8,267 bases of DNA from Dehalococcoidia bacterium (GCA_004297315.1 SCTU01000016.1:1-8267); one strand, 5' to 3'. Positions 1 through 7,092 are shown, numbered from the stretch's first letter. A program made the numbers and translations. The notes: generated from the letters alone by a model not told the origin.

Positions 1-1083
1 GACACCGCGCGCCTCCTCCACCGCGACGACGGCGCGGAGTCGTACTCGCTGCTCGACGTGAACCGCTCTGGCTCGCCGCTGATGGAACTGGTGACGAAGC
101 CAGACATGCACTCGGGGGCCGAGGCGGCCGCGTTCCTGCGCAAGCTGCGCCAGATCATGCGCTACCTCGGCATTGCTGACGCGGACATGGAGAAGGGCGG
201 CATGCGCGCGGACGCGAACGTCTCGATCCGGCCGCGCGGGCAAGAGACGCTCGGCCGCAAGGTCGAGGTGAAGAACATGAATTCGTTCCGCGCCGTGCAG
301 CGGGCGATCGAGTTCGAGATCGAGCGCCAGTCGCGCCTGGCGGACGCGGGCGAGCGGATCAAGCAGGAGACGCGCGGCTACATAGACGCGACCGGCGAGA
401 CGGTGTCGCAGCGCTCCAAGGAAGAGGCGAACGACTACCGCTACTTCCCCGAGCCCGACCTCCCGCCAATGGTCGTCGAGCCCGAAACGGTCGACGCGCT
501 GCGTGCCCGCCTGCCGGAACTGCCGGACGCCCGGCGCGGGCGCTTCGAGCGCGAGTACGGGCTGAGCCCAGACGAAGCCCGGACGCTGACCGAGTCACGC
601 GAGGCCGCGGACACCTACGAGGAGGCGGTGCGCCTGGCCGGTGCGCCGCTGGCGCGGCCGGTGGCGCTCTGGTTCATCGGCGAGGTCGCCAGGCGGTTGA
701 ACACGCTGGGACACGCGGACGCGGAACTCGCGGATACGAAGGTGGGCCCAGCGCATATCGCCGAACTCGCGCGCCTCGTCGCCGACGGCGCCGTGACCGG
801 GAGCACCGCGAAGGACATCCTGGACGCGGCGTTCGAGACGGGCGAGATGCCTGCCGCGATCATGGACGCCCGCGGCCTGCGGGTTGTGCGCGACGAAGGC
901 GCGGTCGAGGCCGTCGTGCGGGCCGCCATCGAAGCCAACCCGAAGGCGGTCGCCGACTTCCGGGCCGGGAAGCAGGCCGCGGTCGGGTTCTTGGTCGGCC
1001 AGGTGATGCGCGAGATGAAGGGGCGGGCGGACGCCGCGGGTGTGGCTGAGATCGTCCACCGACTGTTGGACGTGCCCGCGTGA
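1..1083 (+). CDS. gatB: Asp/Glu-tRNA(Asn/Gln) amidotransferase subunit B (5' end missing)
   Basis: GatB is the tRNA-binding and kinase subunit of the cytoplasmic GatCAB complex, which converts Glu-tRNA(Gln) and Asp-tRNA(Asn) to Gln-tRNA and Asn-tRNA. The reading frame is open from base 1 (DTARLLH...), so the gene enters from the left; 360 residues are present and roughly 125 N-terminal ones are missing compared with the usual ~480. Family motifs are all in place: LLDVNRSGSPLMELV, then MRADANVSIRP, then VEVKNMNSFRAVQRAIEFEI, then SKEEANDYRYFPEPDLPP, which together form the catalytic cradle domain. The last ~150 residues form the YqeY-like tRNA-binding tail, ending with NPKAVADFRAGKQAAVGFLV. 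The GTG at 58 is an internal valine (DVNRSG), not a start. gatC/gatA may lie upstream but are not visible. Identity is near certain. Confidence 0.97.
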   Translation, partial: DTARLLHRDDGAESYSLLDVNRSGSPLMELVTKPDMHSGAEAAAFLRKLRQIMRYLGIADADMEKGGMRADANVSIRPRGQETLGRKVEVKNMNSFRAVQRAIEFEIERQSRLADAGERIKQETRGYIDATGETVSQRSKEEANDYRYFPEPDLPPMVVEPETVDALRARLPELPDARRGRFEREYGLSPDEARTLTESREAADTYEEAVRLAGAPLARPVALWFIGEVARRLNTLGHADAELADTKVGPAHIAELARLVADGAVTGSTAKDILDAAFETGEMPAAIMDARGLRVVRDEGAVEAVVRAAIEANPKAVADFRAGKQAAVGFLVGQVMREMKGRADAAGVAEIVHRLLDVPA

Positions 1084-1091
1084 TTCATTAT

Positions 1092-1120
1092 TTGACGCCC
1101 TGCCCTGTTGACTGTTTACT
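1092..1120 (+). promoter_or_regulatory. Probable sigma70-type promoter for yvcK
   Basis: A TTGACG hexamer (1092-1097; 5 of 6 consensus) is separated by exactly 17 bp from TTTACT (1115-1120; 4 of 6 consensus). It lies in the 67-bp gap between gatB and yvcK, and this gap is conspicuously A/T-richer at its start than the surrounding coding DNA. Transcription would begin near 1127 and give a leader of about 25 nt before the GTG at 1151. This is a sequence match only; no transcript data are available. Confidence 0.5.
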
Positions 1121-1150
1121 GGTTGCGGGCGGGCTGCGAGCGAGGGCCGC

Positions 1151-2467
1151 GTGAGTCGCGACAACCTGAGCAAGTGGCTCTACGTGGGGCTACACGTCAA
1201 ACGTTGGCTTGCCCTCCTCGTCATCGCGGTGGCGATGATGGGGCTCGGTTTCGCGTACCTCCTGCGCGAGGCCTACGTCTCCTACACCTTTCCGGCCTGG
1301 ATGTACTACGCGACGCTGCAGTTCATCCCCCGCTGGCTCCGCGGGGTGATGTTCGTCATCATCGCCGGTTCCACGACCGTCATCGCCGGTTGGAAACTGA
1401 ACCAGTCGCTGGCCGCGGCGCTGCTTCCGGGCAGCCCGCGCACCGCCGACCTGGTCGACCTCGTCTACCGCAGCCGGACGCGCGACCGCGGGCCGAAGAT
1501 CGTCGCCATCGGCGGCGGGACCGGGCTTTCGAATCTGTTGCGCGGGCTGAAGGAGTACTCCTCCAACCTCACGGCGGTGGTGACCGTCGCCGACGATGGC
1601 GGCTCGTCCGGCCGTCTGCGGCGTGACATGAACGTGATCCCGCCGGGCGACATCCGCAACTGCATCGCGGCGCTCGCCGACGCCGAGCCGCTGGTCACCC
1701 AACTCTTCCAGTACCGCTTCGACGAGCATTCCGGCGACGGGATGGCCGGGCACTCGTTCGGCAACCTCTTCATCGCCGCCATGGCCGAGGTCACGGGCAG
1801 CATGGAGACGGGGATCGCCGAGACCTCGCGCGTGCTCGCGGTGCGCGGGGCGATTGCGCCCTCCTCGCTCGCCGACGTGCGGCTCTGCGCGCGTTTTGCC
1901 GACGGAGCCGTGGTCACCGGCGAGTCGAACATCCCCGAGAGGGGTGTGCCCCCGACCGAGGTCTGGATCGAGCCGCGCGAGGCGCTCGCCCATCCGGCGG
2001 CGGTGGCCGCCATCCGCCAAGCCGACCTGATCGTGATCGGCCCAGGCAGCCTCTACACCTCCGTCCTGCCGAACCTCTTGGTGCGGGAGATCGGACGTGC
2101 GGTACTGGAGTCCGGGGCGCACAAGATTTACATCGCGAACGTCGCCACGCAGCACGGGGAGACCGACGGCTACAGCGCTGCCGAGCACTACGCGGCGATC
2201 CGCCGCCACCTGGGCGAGGGCGTGGTCGACATGATCCTGGCGAACAGCAACCTGCCTGCCGAGCCGCTGCCCGCGGCCTGGCAGTCCGAGCCCGTCCTCG
2301 CGCCCGGTGACGCCGACTACGGCGGGGCGCGACTGGTGCTCGCTGACCTCGTCGACCGGGAGAAGCGCTACCGCCACGACACCCAAGCGCTGGCCGCCGC
2401 CATCATGCGTGCCTACTTCGAGCGCGACCTCCGCGGCCGGGCGCCGCTGGCATACAGCCGAGGCTAG
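1151..2467 (+). CDS. yvcK: YvcK/CofD-like UDP-sugar-binding regulator with N-terminal membrane hairpin
   Basis: YvcK (GlmR in Bacillus, CuvA in mycobacteria) binds UDP-GlcNAc-type nucleotides and links carbon metabolism to cell-wall precursor synthesis; it shares the CofD fold. The protein has 438 residues against about 320 for the soluble Firmicute form. The extra N-terminus carries two hydrophobic segments (about 19-38 and 66-82) joined by an aromatic loop. The core begins near 116: GGGTG nucleotide loop (121-125), DDGGSSGRLR (148-157), GDIRNC (166-171), HSFGNL (201-206), then IGPGSLYTSVLPNLL and NVATQHGETDGYSAAEH. The GTG start at 1151 follows GAGGG (1142-1146, spacing 4) and gives an N-terminus of polar residues before the first helix. 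A promoter-like sequence precedes it. A true CofD (F420 synthesis) is less likely because the DDGGSSGRLR/GDIRNC pattern is the YvcK type. The old name 'gluconeogenesis factor' applies to this family. Confidence 0.93.
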   Translation: MSRDNLSKWLYVGLHVKRWLALLVIAVAMMGLGFAYLLREAYVSYTFPAWMYYATLQFIPRWLRGVMFVIIAGSTTVIAGWKLNQSLAAALLPGSPRTADLVDLVYRSRTRDRGPKIVAIGGGTGLSNLLRGLKEYSSNLTAVVTVADDGGSSGRLRRDMNVIPPGDIRNCIAALADAEPLVTQLFQYRFDEHSGDGMAGHSFGNLFIAAMAEVTGSMETGIAETSRVLAVRGAIAPSSLADVRLCARFADGAVVTGESNIPERGVPPTEVWIEPREALAHPAAVAAIRQADLIVIGPGSLYTSVLPNLLVREIGRAVLESGAHKIYIANVATQHGETDGYSAAEHYAAIRRHLGEGVVDMILANSNLPAEPLPAAWQSEPVLAPGDADYGGARLVLADLVDREKRYRHDTQALAAAIMRAYFERDLRGRAPLAYSRG

Positions 2468-2506
2468 CCCCGCCCGCTTGCCGCCGAGGATGGCGGGCCG
2501 TAGCCT
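2461..2506 (+). repeat. Imperfect inverted repeat spanning the yvcK-secG junction
   Basis: Outer arms AGGCTA (2461-2466) and TAGCCT (2501-2506) pair perfectly. After a small internal loop (2 nt against 3 nt), inner arms CCCGCC (2469-2474) and GGCGGG (2492-2497) also pair perfectly, leaving a 17-nt loop. The structure begins over the yvcK stop codon, fills nearly the whole gap and ends 9 nt before the secG ATG. It could act as an attenuator/terminator for yvcK, or as a translational control element for secG. There is no T-run beyond TTT at 2506-2508, so a strong intrinsic terminator is not obvious. Confidence 0.45.
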
Positions 2507-2515
2507 TTGACGCCT

Positions 2516-2740
2516 ATGGAACTTCGCTCTTTCCTCGCCGTTGCCACCATTCTCATTTCGTCGCTGCTGATCGTGCTCACGCTCATGCAGGTCCGCGGGA
2601 CGGGGTTCGGCGCGGCGCTGGGCGGACAGGACTACTCCTTCCGCACCCGGCGCGGCGTCCAGCGGACGCTGCACCGCCTGACGATCGCCGTCGCCGTCGT
2701 GTTCGTGGCGATCGCCGCATGGAGCGTGGCGGCGTCCTGA
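2516..2740 (+). CDS. secG: Preprotein translocase subunit SecG
   Basis: SecG is the small accessory subunit of the SecYEG channel in the cytoplasmic membrane and assists SecA-driven export. The protein is 74 residues with the family layout: helix 1 (about 5-24, FLAVATILISSLLIVLTLMQ), a cytoplasmic loop containing the conserved Gly-rich stretch GTGFGAALGG and the R-R-G-x-x-R/T-L pattern (RTRRGVQRTLHRLT), then helix 2 (about 54-72). The ATG at 2516 is chosen over an in-frame TTG at 2507 because it starts directly before helix 1, as in other SecGs. Neither has a recognisable Shine-Dalgarno sequence at normal spacing, which is odd given the inverted repeat just upstream. The next gene starts 16 bp downstream, so the two are probably cotranscribed. 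Confidence 0.9.
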   Translation: MELRSFLAVATILISSLLIVLTLMQVRGTGFGAALGGQDYSFRTRRGVQRTLHRLTIAVAVVFVAIAAWSVAAS

Positions 2741-2756
2741 GCCGTCCCGACCGCTG

Positions 2757-4349
2757 ATGCGCCCCGCGCGCGTCCTCCGCCGTCTGCTGCTTCCGACGCT
2801 GCTTGCGGGCGGCCTCGCCGTCACCGGCGCCGTCGTGCTGACGGGCGGGCGCTCGGGACCGTCCGGCGGCCGCCTCGTCGAGGCCGTGATCGGCGAGGTC
2901 AGGCGCACTAGCCCGCTCTCCACGCTCACTACCGAGGCCGAAGGCGACGTCGTGGCGCTCGTCTTCGCGGGGCTGATGCGCCCGGGCCCGGACGGGACGC
3001 CCGAGGCCGACCTGGCAGAGTCGTGGGAGGTAACGCCGGACGGCCTTACTTACACCTTCCACCTGCGCCCGGGACTGACCTGGCACGACGGAGTCGCGCT
3101 GACCGCCTCGGACGTCGCGTTCACCATTGCGCAGGTGCAGGCGGGCGACTTCAGCGGGCCGCCGGCGATGTCGGCCGCCTGGGCGGGCGTGCGGGTGTTC
3201 GTCGCGGACCCGCGCACCGTGCTCTTCCACCTCGTCGAACCGTCCGCGGAATTCCTCTCGCGCGCTTCGATCGGCCTCGTGCCGGGCCACGTGGCGGACC
3301 AGATGGCCGGCCGTGGCTTCGACATCCCTGCCTTCGAGCGGAAGCCGGTCGGAGCGGGGCCGTACCGCGTGCGCTCCATCGAGGACGGCCGCGTGCGTCT
3401 CGAGCGCTTCGAGCGCTACGCACAGGGGCGGCCGCAAATCGGACGGATCGAACTGCGGCTGGCGCGTGACGCCTCGGAACAGGCGCGCCTGTTGGCGGAC
3501 CGCAAGGCCGACTCCGCGCTACTGGGCGAGACGCCGGCTGAGGGCGAGGCGCGCGTGGCCACGCGAGGTAACCTGCGGGCGACGCTGCTGACGCGCAGTG
3601 CCTTCACCCTGCTGTACTTCAACCTCCATCTGTCACCGCTCGACGACGAGGCCACGCGCCGCGCCCTGGCCGCCGCGCTGGACCGCCCTGCCCTCGTCGA
3701 CACCGCCGGGCGAGGCCTACCCGGTGCGACGCCGTTCGTGCCCGGGACATGGGCCGAGATGCCGGCGACGGACGTCGCGGCTGACCCCGACGCGATGCTG
3801 GAAGGCGCCGGCTGGCAAATGGAGCGTGACGGCCTGCGGCGCAAGGACGGCCGTGTGCTGGCCGTCGAGATCGCGACGAACGACGACCCGACGCGGCGCG
3901 CGCTGGCCAACGCCATCGCGCAGCAGTGGGCCCGGCACGGCGTGCTGGCGGAGGTGACGGCATTGCCGGCTGGTGTCCTGGTGCAGGAACGGCTGCGGCG
4001 GGGCGCGTACCAGGCCGCCCTCTACGGCTGGGACGCCGGGCTCGACCCCGACCCCTATCCGGGCTGGCACACGACGCAGGCGGGCGGCACGGGCGCCAAC
4101 ATGGCCGGCTTCCAGGACCGCGAGGCGGACCTGCTCATGGAGGCGGCGCGGACCACGCTGGACACCCGCGAGCGCCGCGACCTCTACGCGCTCTTTGCCG
4201 CGCGCTTCACCGGACAAGCCGCGAGCGCCGTGCTCTACTACCCGCAACGGCCCTACGTGCTTCCGGAGCGCCTGCGGGGGCTCGTCCCCGGCGTGCTCTT
4301 CACGCCAGGCAGCCGGTTCCGCGACGTCCACCTCTGGCGTCTCGAGTAG
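2757..4349 (+). CDS. ABC transporter substrate-binding protein, family 5 (DppA/OppA-like), membrane-anchored rather than lipoprotein
   Basis: This is a 530-residue periplasmic-binding-fold protein of the family that captures oligopeptides, nickel or sugars for ABC importers. The family signature sits at about 86-124: LAESWEVTPDGLTYTFHLRPG, then WHDGVALTASDVAFTIAQV. Later parts also fit: YFNLHLSPLDDEATRRALAAALDR, and WDAGLDPDPYPGWHT near the C-terminal third. Residues about 1-31 are a basic stretch followed by a hydrophobic core (LLLPTLLAGGLAVTGAVVL), so the protein is exported. There is no lipobox, and I see no cysteine anywhere in the protein, so it cannot be lipid-anchored; cleavage by signal peptidase I is not obvious either, and the segment may remain as an anchor. 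No permease or ATPase gene is adjacent. It sits 16 bp after secG and 11 bp before fmt. Family assignment is firm; the ligand is unknown. Confidence 0.88.
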   Translation: MRPARVLRRLLLPTLLAGGLAVTGAVVLTGGRSGPSGGRLVEAVIGEVRRTSPLSTLTTEAEGDVVALVFAGLMRPGPDGTPEADLAESWEVTPDGLTYTFHLRPGLTWHDGVALTASDVAFTIAQVQAGDFSGPPAMSAAWAGVRVFVADPRTVLFHLVEPSAEFLSRASIGLVPGHVADQMAGRGFDIPAFERKPVGAGPYRVRSIEDGRVRLERFERYAQGRPQIGRIELRLARDASEQARLLADRKADSALLGETPAEGEARVATRGNLRATLLTRSAFTLLYFNLHLSPLDDEATRRALAAALDRPALVDTAGRGLPGATPFVPGTWAEMPATDVAADPDAMLEGAGWQMERDGLRRKDGRVLAVEIATNDDPTRRALANAIAQQWARHGVLAEVTALPAGVLVQERLRRGAYQAALYGWDAGLDPDPYPGWHTTQAGGTGANMAGFQDREADLLMEAARTTLDTRERRDLYALFAARFTGQAASAVLYYPQRPYVLPERLRGLVPGVLFTPGSRFRDVHLWRLE

Positions 4350-4353
4350 GAGG
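4348..4353 (+). promoter_or_regulatory. Shine-Dalgarno sequence of fmt
   Basis: A perfect AGGAGG overlaps the stop codon of the preceding substrate-binding protein gene and stands 7 nt before the GTG at 4361. It is the strongest ribosome binding site in the window. It fixes the GTG as the fmt start, although the frame is open far upstream. Confidence 0.85.
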
Positions 4354-4360
4354 AAGGCGC

Positions 4361-5329
4361 GTGCGGATCGTCTTCTTCGGCTCTCCGGACTACGCCGTGC
4401 CCTCGCTGCGCGCCTGCCTCGCGCTGCCCGACGCCGAGGTTGTGGCCGTGGTGACGCAGCCGGACCGGCCGCGGGGGCGCTCCGGTGCCGCCCTGCCCAC
4501 GCCGGTCAAGGCACTCGCGGTCGAGGCTGGGATACGCACGGTCCTCCAACCGGAGCGGATCCGCCGGGACACCGCGGAGGTGATCGCAGGCTTCCGCCCA
4601 GATGTCGGCGTCGTCGCCGCGTCCGGGCACATCCTACCCACCTACCTGCTGGCGCTCTTCCCGCGCCGGGTCCTGAACGTGCACGCTTCGCTACTGCCGC
4701 GGCACCGCGGCGCATCCGCCGTCGCGAGCGCGATCCTCGCCGGAGACGCCGAGACCGGCGCCTCGATCATGGAGGTGGTGCGGGAAGTCGATGCCGGCCC
4801 CGTCGTTGCGCAGACACGAGTGCCGATCGGCCCGCTCGACACGACCGGCGCGCTGACCACCCGCATCGCGGAGGCCGGCGCTGAATTGCTGGCCGACGTC
4901 CTGCCGCGTTGGGCCGCCGGGGAACTGACCTCGACTCCGCAAGACGCCTCGCTCGCCACCTTCGCCCCAAAACTCTCGAAGGAGGACGGGCGCATCGACT
5001 GGTCACGCCCCGCGGCAGAGATCGACCGCGCGGTCCGCGCCTTCCAGCCGTGGCCCACGGCCTTCACGACCTACGGGGGAGCGCCGCTGACCGTACATGC
5101 CAGCTGGCCGCTCGAAGGCGATCTCGATGCCCCGCCAGGCACCGTGTTCGCCGGAGACGGCCGGCCGCTCACGCCGCTGCTGCCCGGCCGTGCGGCGCGC
5201 GCCGTCGTGTCCTGCGGTGAGGGATCGATCGCCCTGCTTGAGGTACAGCGGCCGGGGAAGCGCGCCACGTCGATTGAGGCGTACCTGAACGGCGACCGCG
5301 CCTTCATCGGCTCACACCTCGGCGCGTAG
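4361..5329 (+). CDS. fmt: Methionyl-tRNA formyltransferase
   Basis: Fmt transfers a formyl group from 10-formyl-tetrahydrofolate to Met-tRNA(fMet), making the bacterial initiator tRNA. The 322-residue length is normal. The N-terminal Rossmann-like domain starts MRIVFFGSPDYAVPSL, followed by VVTQPDRPRGR. The catalytic triad is seen as Asn106 and His108 in NVHASLLPRHRG and Asp144 in EVDAGP, the same numbers as in the E. coli enzyme. The C-terminal tRNA-binding domain (about 205-310) begins with KEDGRIDWSRPAAEIDRAVRAFQPWPTAF. The stretch after SLLPR is HRGASAVASAILAGD, where the proteobacterial form has WRGAAPIQRAILAGD. The GTG start has a perfect Shine-Dalgarno sequence; the same frame is open upstream to 3926, but that part overlaps the previous gene and has no Fmt-like residues. 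rlmN starts 10 bp downstream. Confidence 0.96.
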   Translation: MRIVFFGSPDYAVPSLRACLALPDAEVVAVVTQPDRPRGRSGAALPTPVKALAVEAGIRTVLQPERIRRDTAEVIAGFRPDVGVVAASGHILPTYLLALFPRRVLNVHASLLPRHRGASAVASAILAGDAETGASIMEVVREVDAGPVVAQTRVPIGPLDTTGALTTRIAEAGAELLADVLPRWAAGELTSTPQDASLATFAPKLSKEDGRIDWSRPAAEIDRAVRAFQPWPTAFTTYGGAPLTVHASWPLEGDLDAPPGTVFAGDGRPLTPLLPGRAARAVVSCGEGSIALLEVQRPGKRATSIEAYLNGDRAFIGSHLGA

Positions 5330-5339
5330 GATTGATCTG

Positions 5340-6440
5340 ATGCGCCACCTCCTCGACCTCACGAAGGAAGAACTCGCTGCGTGGCTCGCCGGACGCGGCG
5401 AGCCGGGCTACCGCACGCAGCAGGTTGCGCGCTGGGCGCTTCAGCGTGGCGTGACCACGTTCGAGGCGATGACGGACCTCCCAGCAGGGCTGCGGACGGC
5501 CCTGGCCGCGGAGTTCACGCTCGCGGCCCTTCCCGTGCTCGCCACGCGCGTCGCGGACGACGGAGACACGACGAAGGTGCTGCTGGACCTCGGGGGTGGC
5601 GGACAGGCCGTCGAGGCGGTGCGGATGTCCTATGACCCGGACGAAGACGGCGTGCCCGACCGCACAACGGTCTGCGTCTCGACGCAGGTCGGCTGCGCGA
5701 TGGGGTGCGCCTTCTGCGCGACGGGCCAGCAGGGGTTCACGCGCAACCTCCACCCGTCCGAAATCCTCGCCCAGGTGCTGCACTTCACGCGCGACCGCCG
5801 CGTCACGAACGTGGTCTTCATGGGAATGGGCGAGCCGCTCGCGAACTACGCGGCCACTCTGCGCGCGGTGCGCTGGATGGTCGACCCGGACGGGCTAGAC
5901 ATGCGCCAGCGCGGGATCACGATCTCTACCGTCGGGATCGTGAGCGGGATCCGGCGGCTGGCGGCCGAAGGACTACAAGTCGGTCTGACGGTCTCACTAC
6001 ACGCCCCCGACGACGAGCTCCGTCGCCGCCTGATCCCGACGGCCGGCGGCGTCACTATCGAGGAGTTGGTCGAGGCCGCGCGCTCCTACGTGGAGGCCAG
6101 CGGACGGCGCGTCACCTTCGCCTACGCGCTCCTCGAGCATGTGAACGACGAGCCCGAGCAGGCGCGGCGGCTGGCGCAACGGCTCCGCGGTCTGCAAGCA
6201 CACGTGAACCTTATCCCCTACAACCCCACGGCGGGCGCGGGGCTGCGGCGGCCCAGCCGGGAACGAGTCCGCGCCTTCCAGCGCGAACTTCAGGCTGCCG
6301 GCATCAACGCGACTGTCCGCGTGGAACGCGGGCAGGAGATCGCAGCCGCGTGCGGCCAGTTGCGGACGGACGTGGCGCTGGCCGCGGCGCGAAATGACGA
6401 GGCCGCCTCGCAGGCGGCCCCAGTCGAATGGCGCGGGTAG
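5340..6440 (+). CDS. rlmN: 23S rRNA (adenine(2503)-C(2))-methyltransferase / tRNA A37 methyltransferase
   Basis: RlmN is a radical-SAM enzyme that methylates C2 of A2503 in the peptidyl-transferase centre and of A37 in some tRNAs, affecting translation accuracy. The 366-residue length is typical. The cluster motif is CxxxCxxC at Cys119, Cys123 and Cys126 (VGCAMGCAFCATG); Cys112 just before it (TTVCVSTQ) and Cys338 in GQEIAAACGQLR correspond to the two mechanistic cysteines of the E. coli enzyme (Cys118 and the methylated Cys355). The SAM-binding MGMGEPLANY is at 161-170. The GQQGFTRNL stretch and the AACGQL ending support RlmN; the antibiotic-resistance relative Cfr cannot be formally excluded without a tree. 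The ATG is preceded by AGGA at 8 nt. A stem-loop lies inside the last codons, and the stop is 3 bp from the stop of the convergent rplY. Confidence 0.96.
   Translation: MRHLLDLTKEELAAWLAGRGEPGYRTQQVARWALQRGVTTFEAMTDLPAGLRTALAAEFTLAALPVLATRVADDGDTTKVLLDLGGGGQAVEAVRMSYDPDEDGVPDRTTVCVSTQVGCAMGCAFCATGQQGFTRNLHPSEILAQVLHFTRDRRVTNVVFMGMGEPLANYAATLRAVRWMVDPDGLDMRQRGITISTVGIVSGIRRLAAEGLQVGLTVSLHAPDDELRRRLIPTAGGVTIEELVEAARSYVEASGRRVTFAYALLEHVNDEPEQARRLAQRLRGLQAHVNLIPYNPTAGAGLRRPSRERVRAFQRELQAAGINATVRVERGQEIAAACGQLRTDVALAAARNDEAASQAAPVEWRG
6401..6419 (-). terminator. Perfect 8-bp stem-loop at the rlmN/rplY convergence, possible rplY terminator
   Basis: GGCCGCCT (6401-6408), loop CGC, AGGCGGCC (6412-6419): a perfect inverted repeat inside the final codons of rlmN (coding for EAASQAAP). 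Read on the minus strand, it begins about 24 nt after the rplY stop and is followed by TCGTCATTTCG, only weakly T-rich. This suits a GC-rich terminator for rplY better than for rlmN, whose stop lies downstream of the hairpin on the plus strand. It could also work for both convergent transcripts. Function is inferred from position and symmetry. Confidence 0.5.
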
Positions 6441-6443
6441 ACG

Positions 6444-7034
6444 TCAGTCCTGGCTGCCCTCGACGGCCGGGGCGGTTGTGCGGGAGGCCTGGATGGCCAC
6501 GACACCCTGATCGGGAGCCGCGTGCAGTTTCAGCCCCGCCGGCACGCGCAGGTCCTTCACCTGGATGTGGTCGCCGACCTCGATCAGGCCCGAGACGGAG
6601 ACCTCGATGTGCTCGGGGATCGAGTGCGGCAGGCCTTCGACTTCGATGTGGTCGAGTGCGTGGATGAGGATGCCGCCGAACTTGTGCACGGCCGGAGCCT
6701 CGCCGGTGATCGTGATTGGGATCGTGGCCTTGATAATCCGCGCGAGGTCCACCTGGTACATGTCGAGGTGGAGGATCTTCCGGCTGACCGGCTCGAGCTC
6801 GACGTTGCGGACGACGACCGGGCGGGTCTCCGGCTCGTCCTCGATCTGGACGTTGACCAGGGTGTTCAGCCCGTGGGCGTTCAGGAGGTCGCGCGCGTCG
6901 ACATACGGCAACTGGACGGCTACGGAGTCCTGCGCACGGCCGTAGACGTTGGCGGGCAAGATGCCCTCGCGGCGGAGCGTGGCCACACGCTTCCCCGTCA
7001 CGGAACGGCGCTGCACCTGGTAGGTGTCGGTCAT
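6444..7034 (-). CDS. rplY: 50S ribosomal protein L25 / general stress protein Ctc
   Basis: L25 of the long TL5/Ctc type binds 5S rRNA in the central protuberance of the large subunit. The protein has 196 residues. The N-terminal 5S-binding barrel (about 1-94) shows GKRVATLRREGILPANVYGR, and VVVRNVELEPVSRKILHLDMYQVD closes it. The C-terminal domain (about 98-185) contains ITGEAPAVHKFGGILIHALDHIEVEGLP and IPEHIEVSVSGLIEVGDHIQVKDL, both typical. The ATG at 7034 is chosen because AAGGA (7042-7046) stands 7 nt before it. A possible TTG further upstream at 7121 coincides with the -35 box of the proposed promoter and would add 29 residues with no family match. It is the only minus-strand gene and is convergent with rlmN. 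Confidence 0.95.
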   Translation of the reverse strand: MTDTYQVQRRSVTGKRVATLRREGILPANVYGRAQDSVAVQLPYVDARDLLNAHGLNTLVNVQIEDEPETRPVVVRNVELEPVSRKILHLDMYQVDLARIIKATIPITITGEAPAVHKFGGILIHALDHIEVEGLPHSIPEHIEVSVSGLIEVGDHIQVKDLRVPAGLKLHAAPDQGVVAIQASRTTAPAVEGSQD

Positions 7035-7092
7035 GGGAGTGTCCTTGGAACGTGGATGAGAGGGCGGCACCCCGCCCGACGACAACGCTTCA

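Noticed and set aside
1108..1626. 172-codon plus-strand frame overlapping yvcK
   Set aside because: It is an out-of-frame shadow of yvcK rich in Arg/Pro/Gly; yvcK motifs lie in the other frame.
1190..2929. 579-codon open frame on the minus strand opposite yvcK and secG
   Set aside because: It mirrors the codon pattern of yvcK in GC-rich DNA, its product is low-complexity Arg/Gly/Asp/His, and it crosses two well-identified genes. No domain is recognisable.
3926..4360. Upstream in-frame extension of fmt
   Set aside because: It overlaps the substrate-binding protein gene in another frame, reads as Arg/Gly/Pro-rich, and the perfect AGGAGG plus the canonical N-terminus fix the start at 4361.
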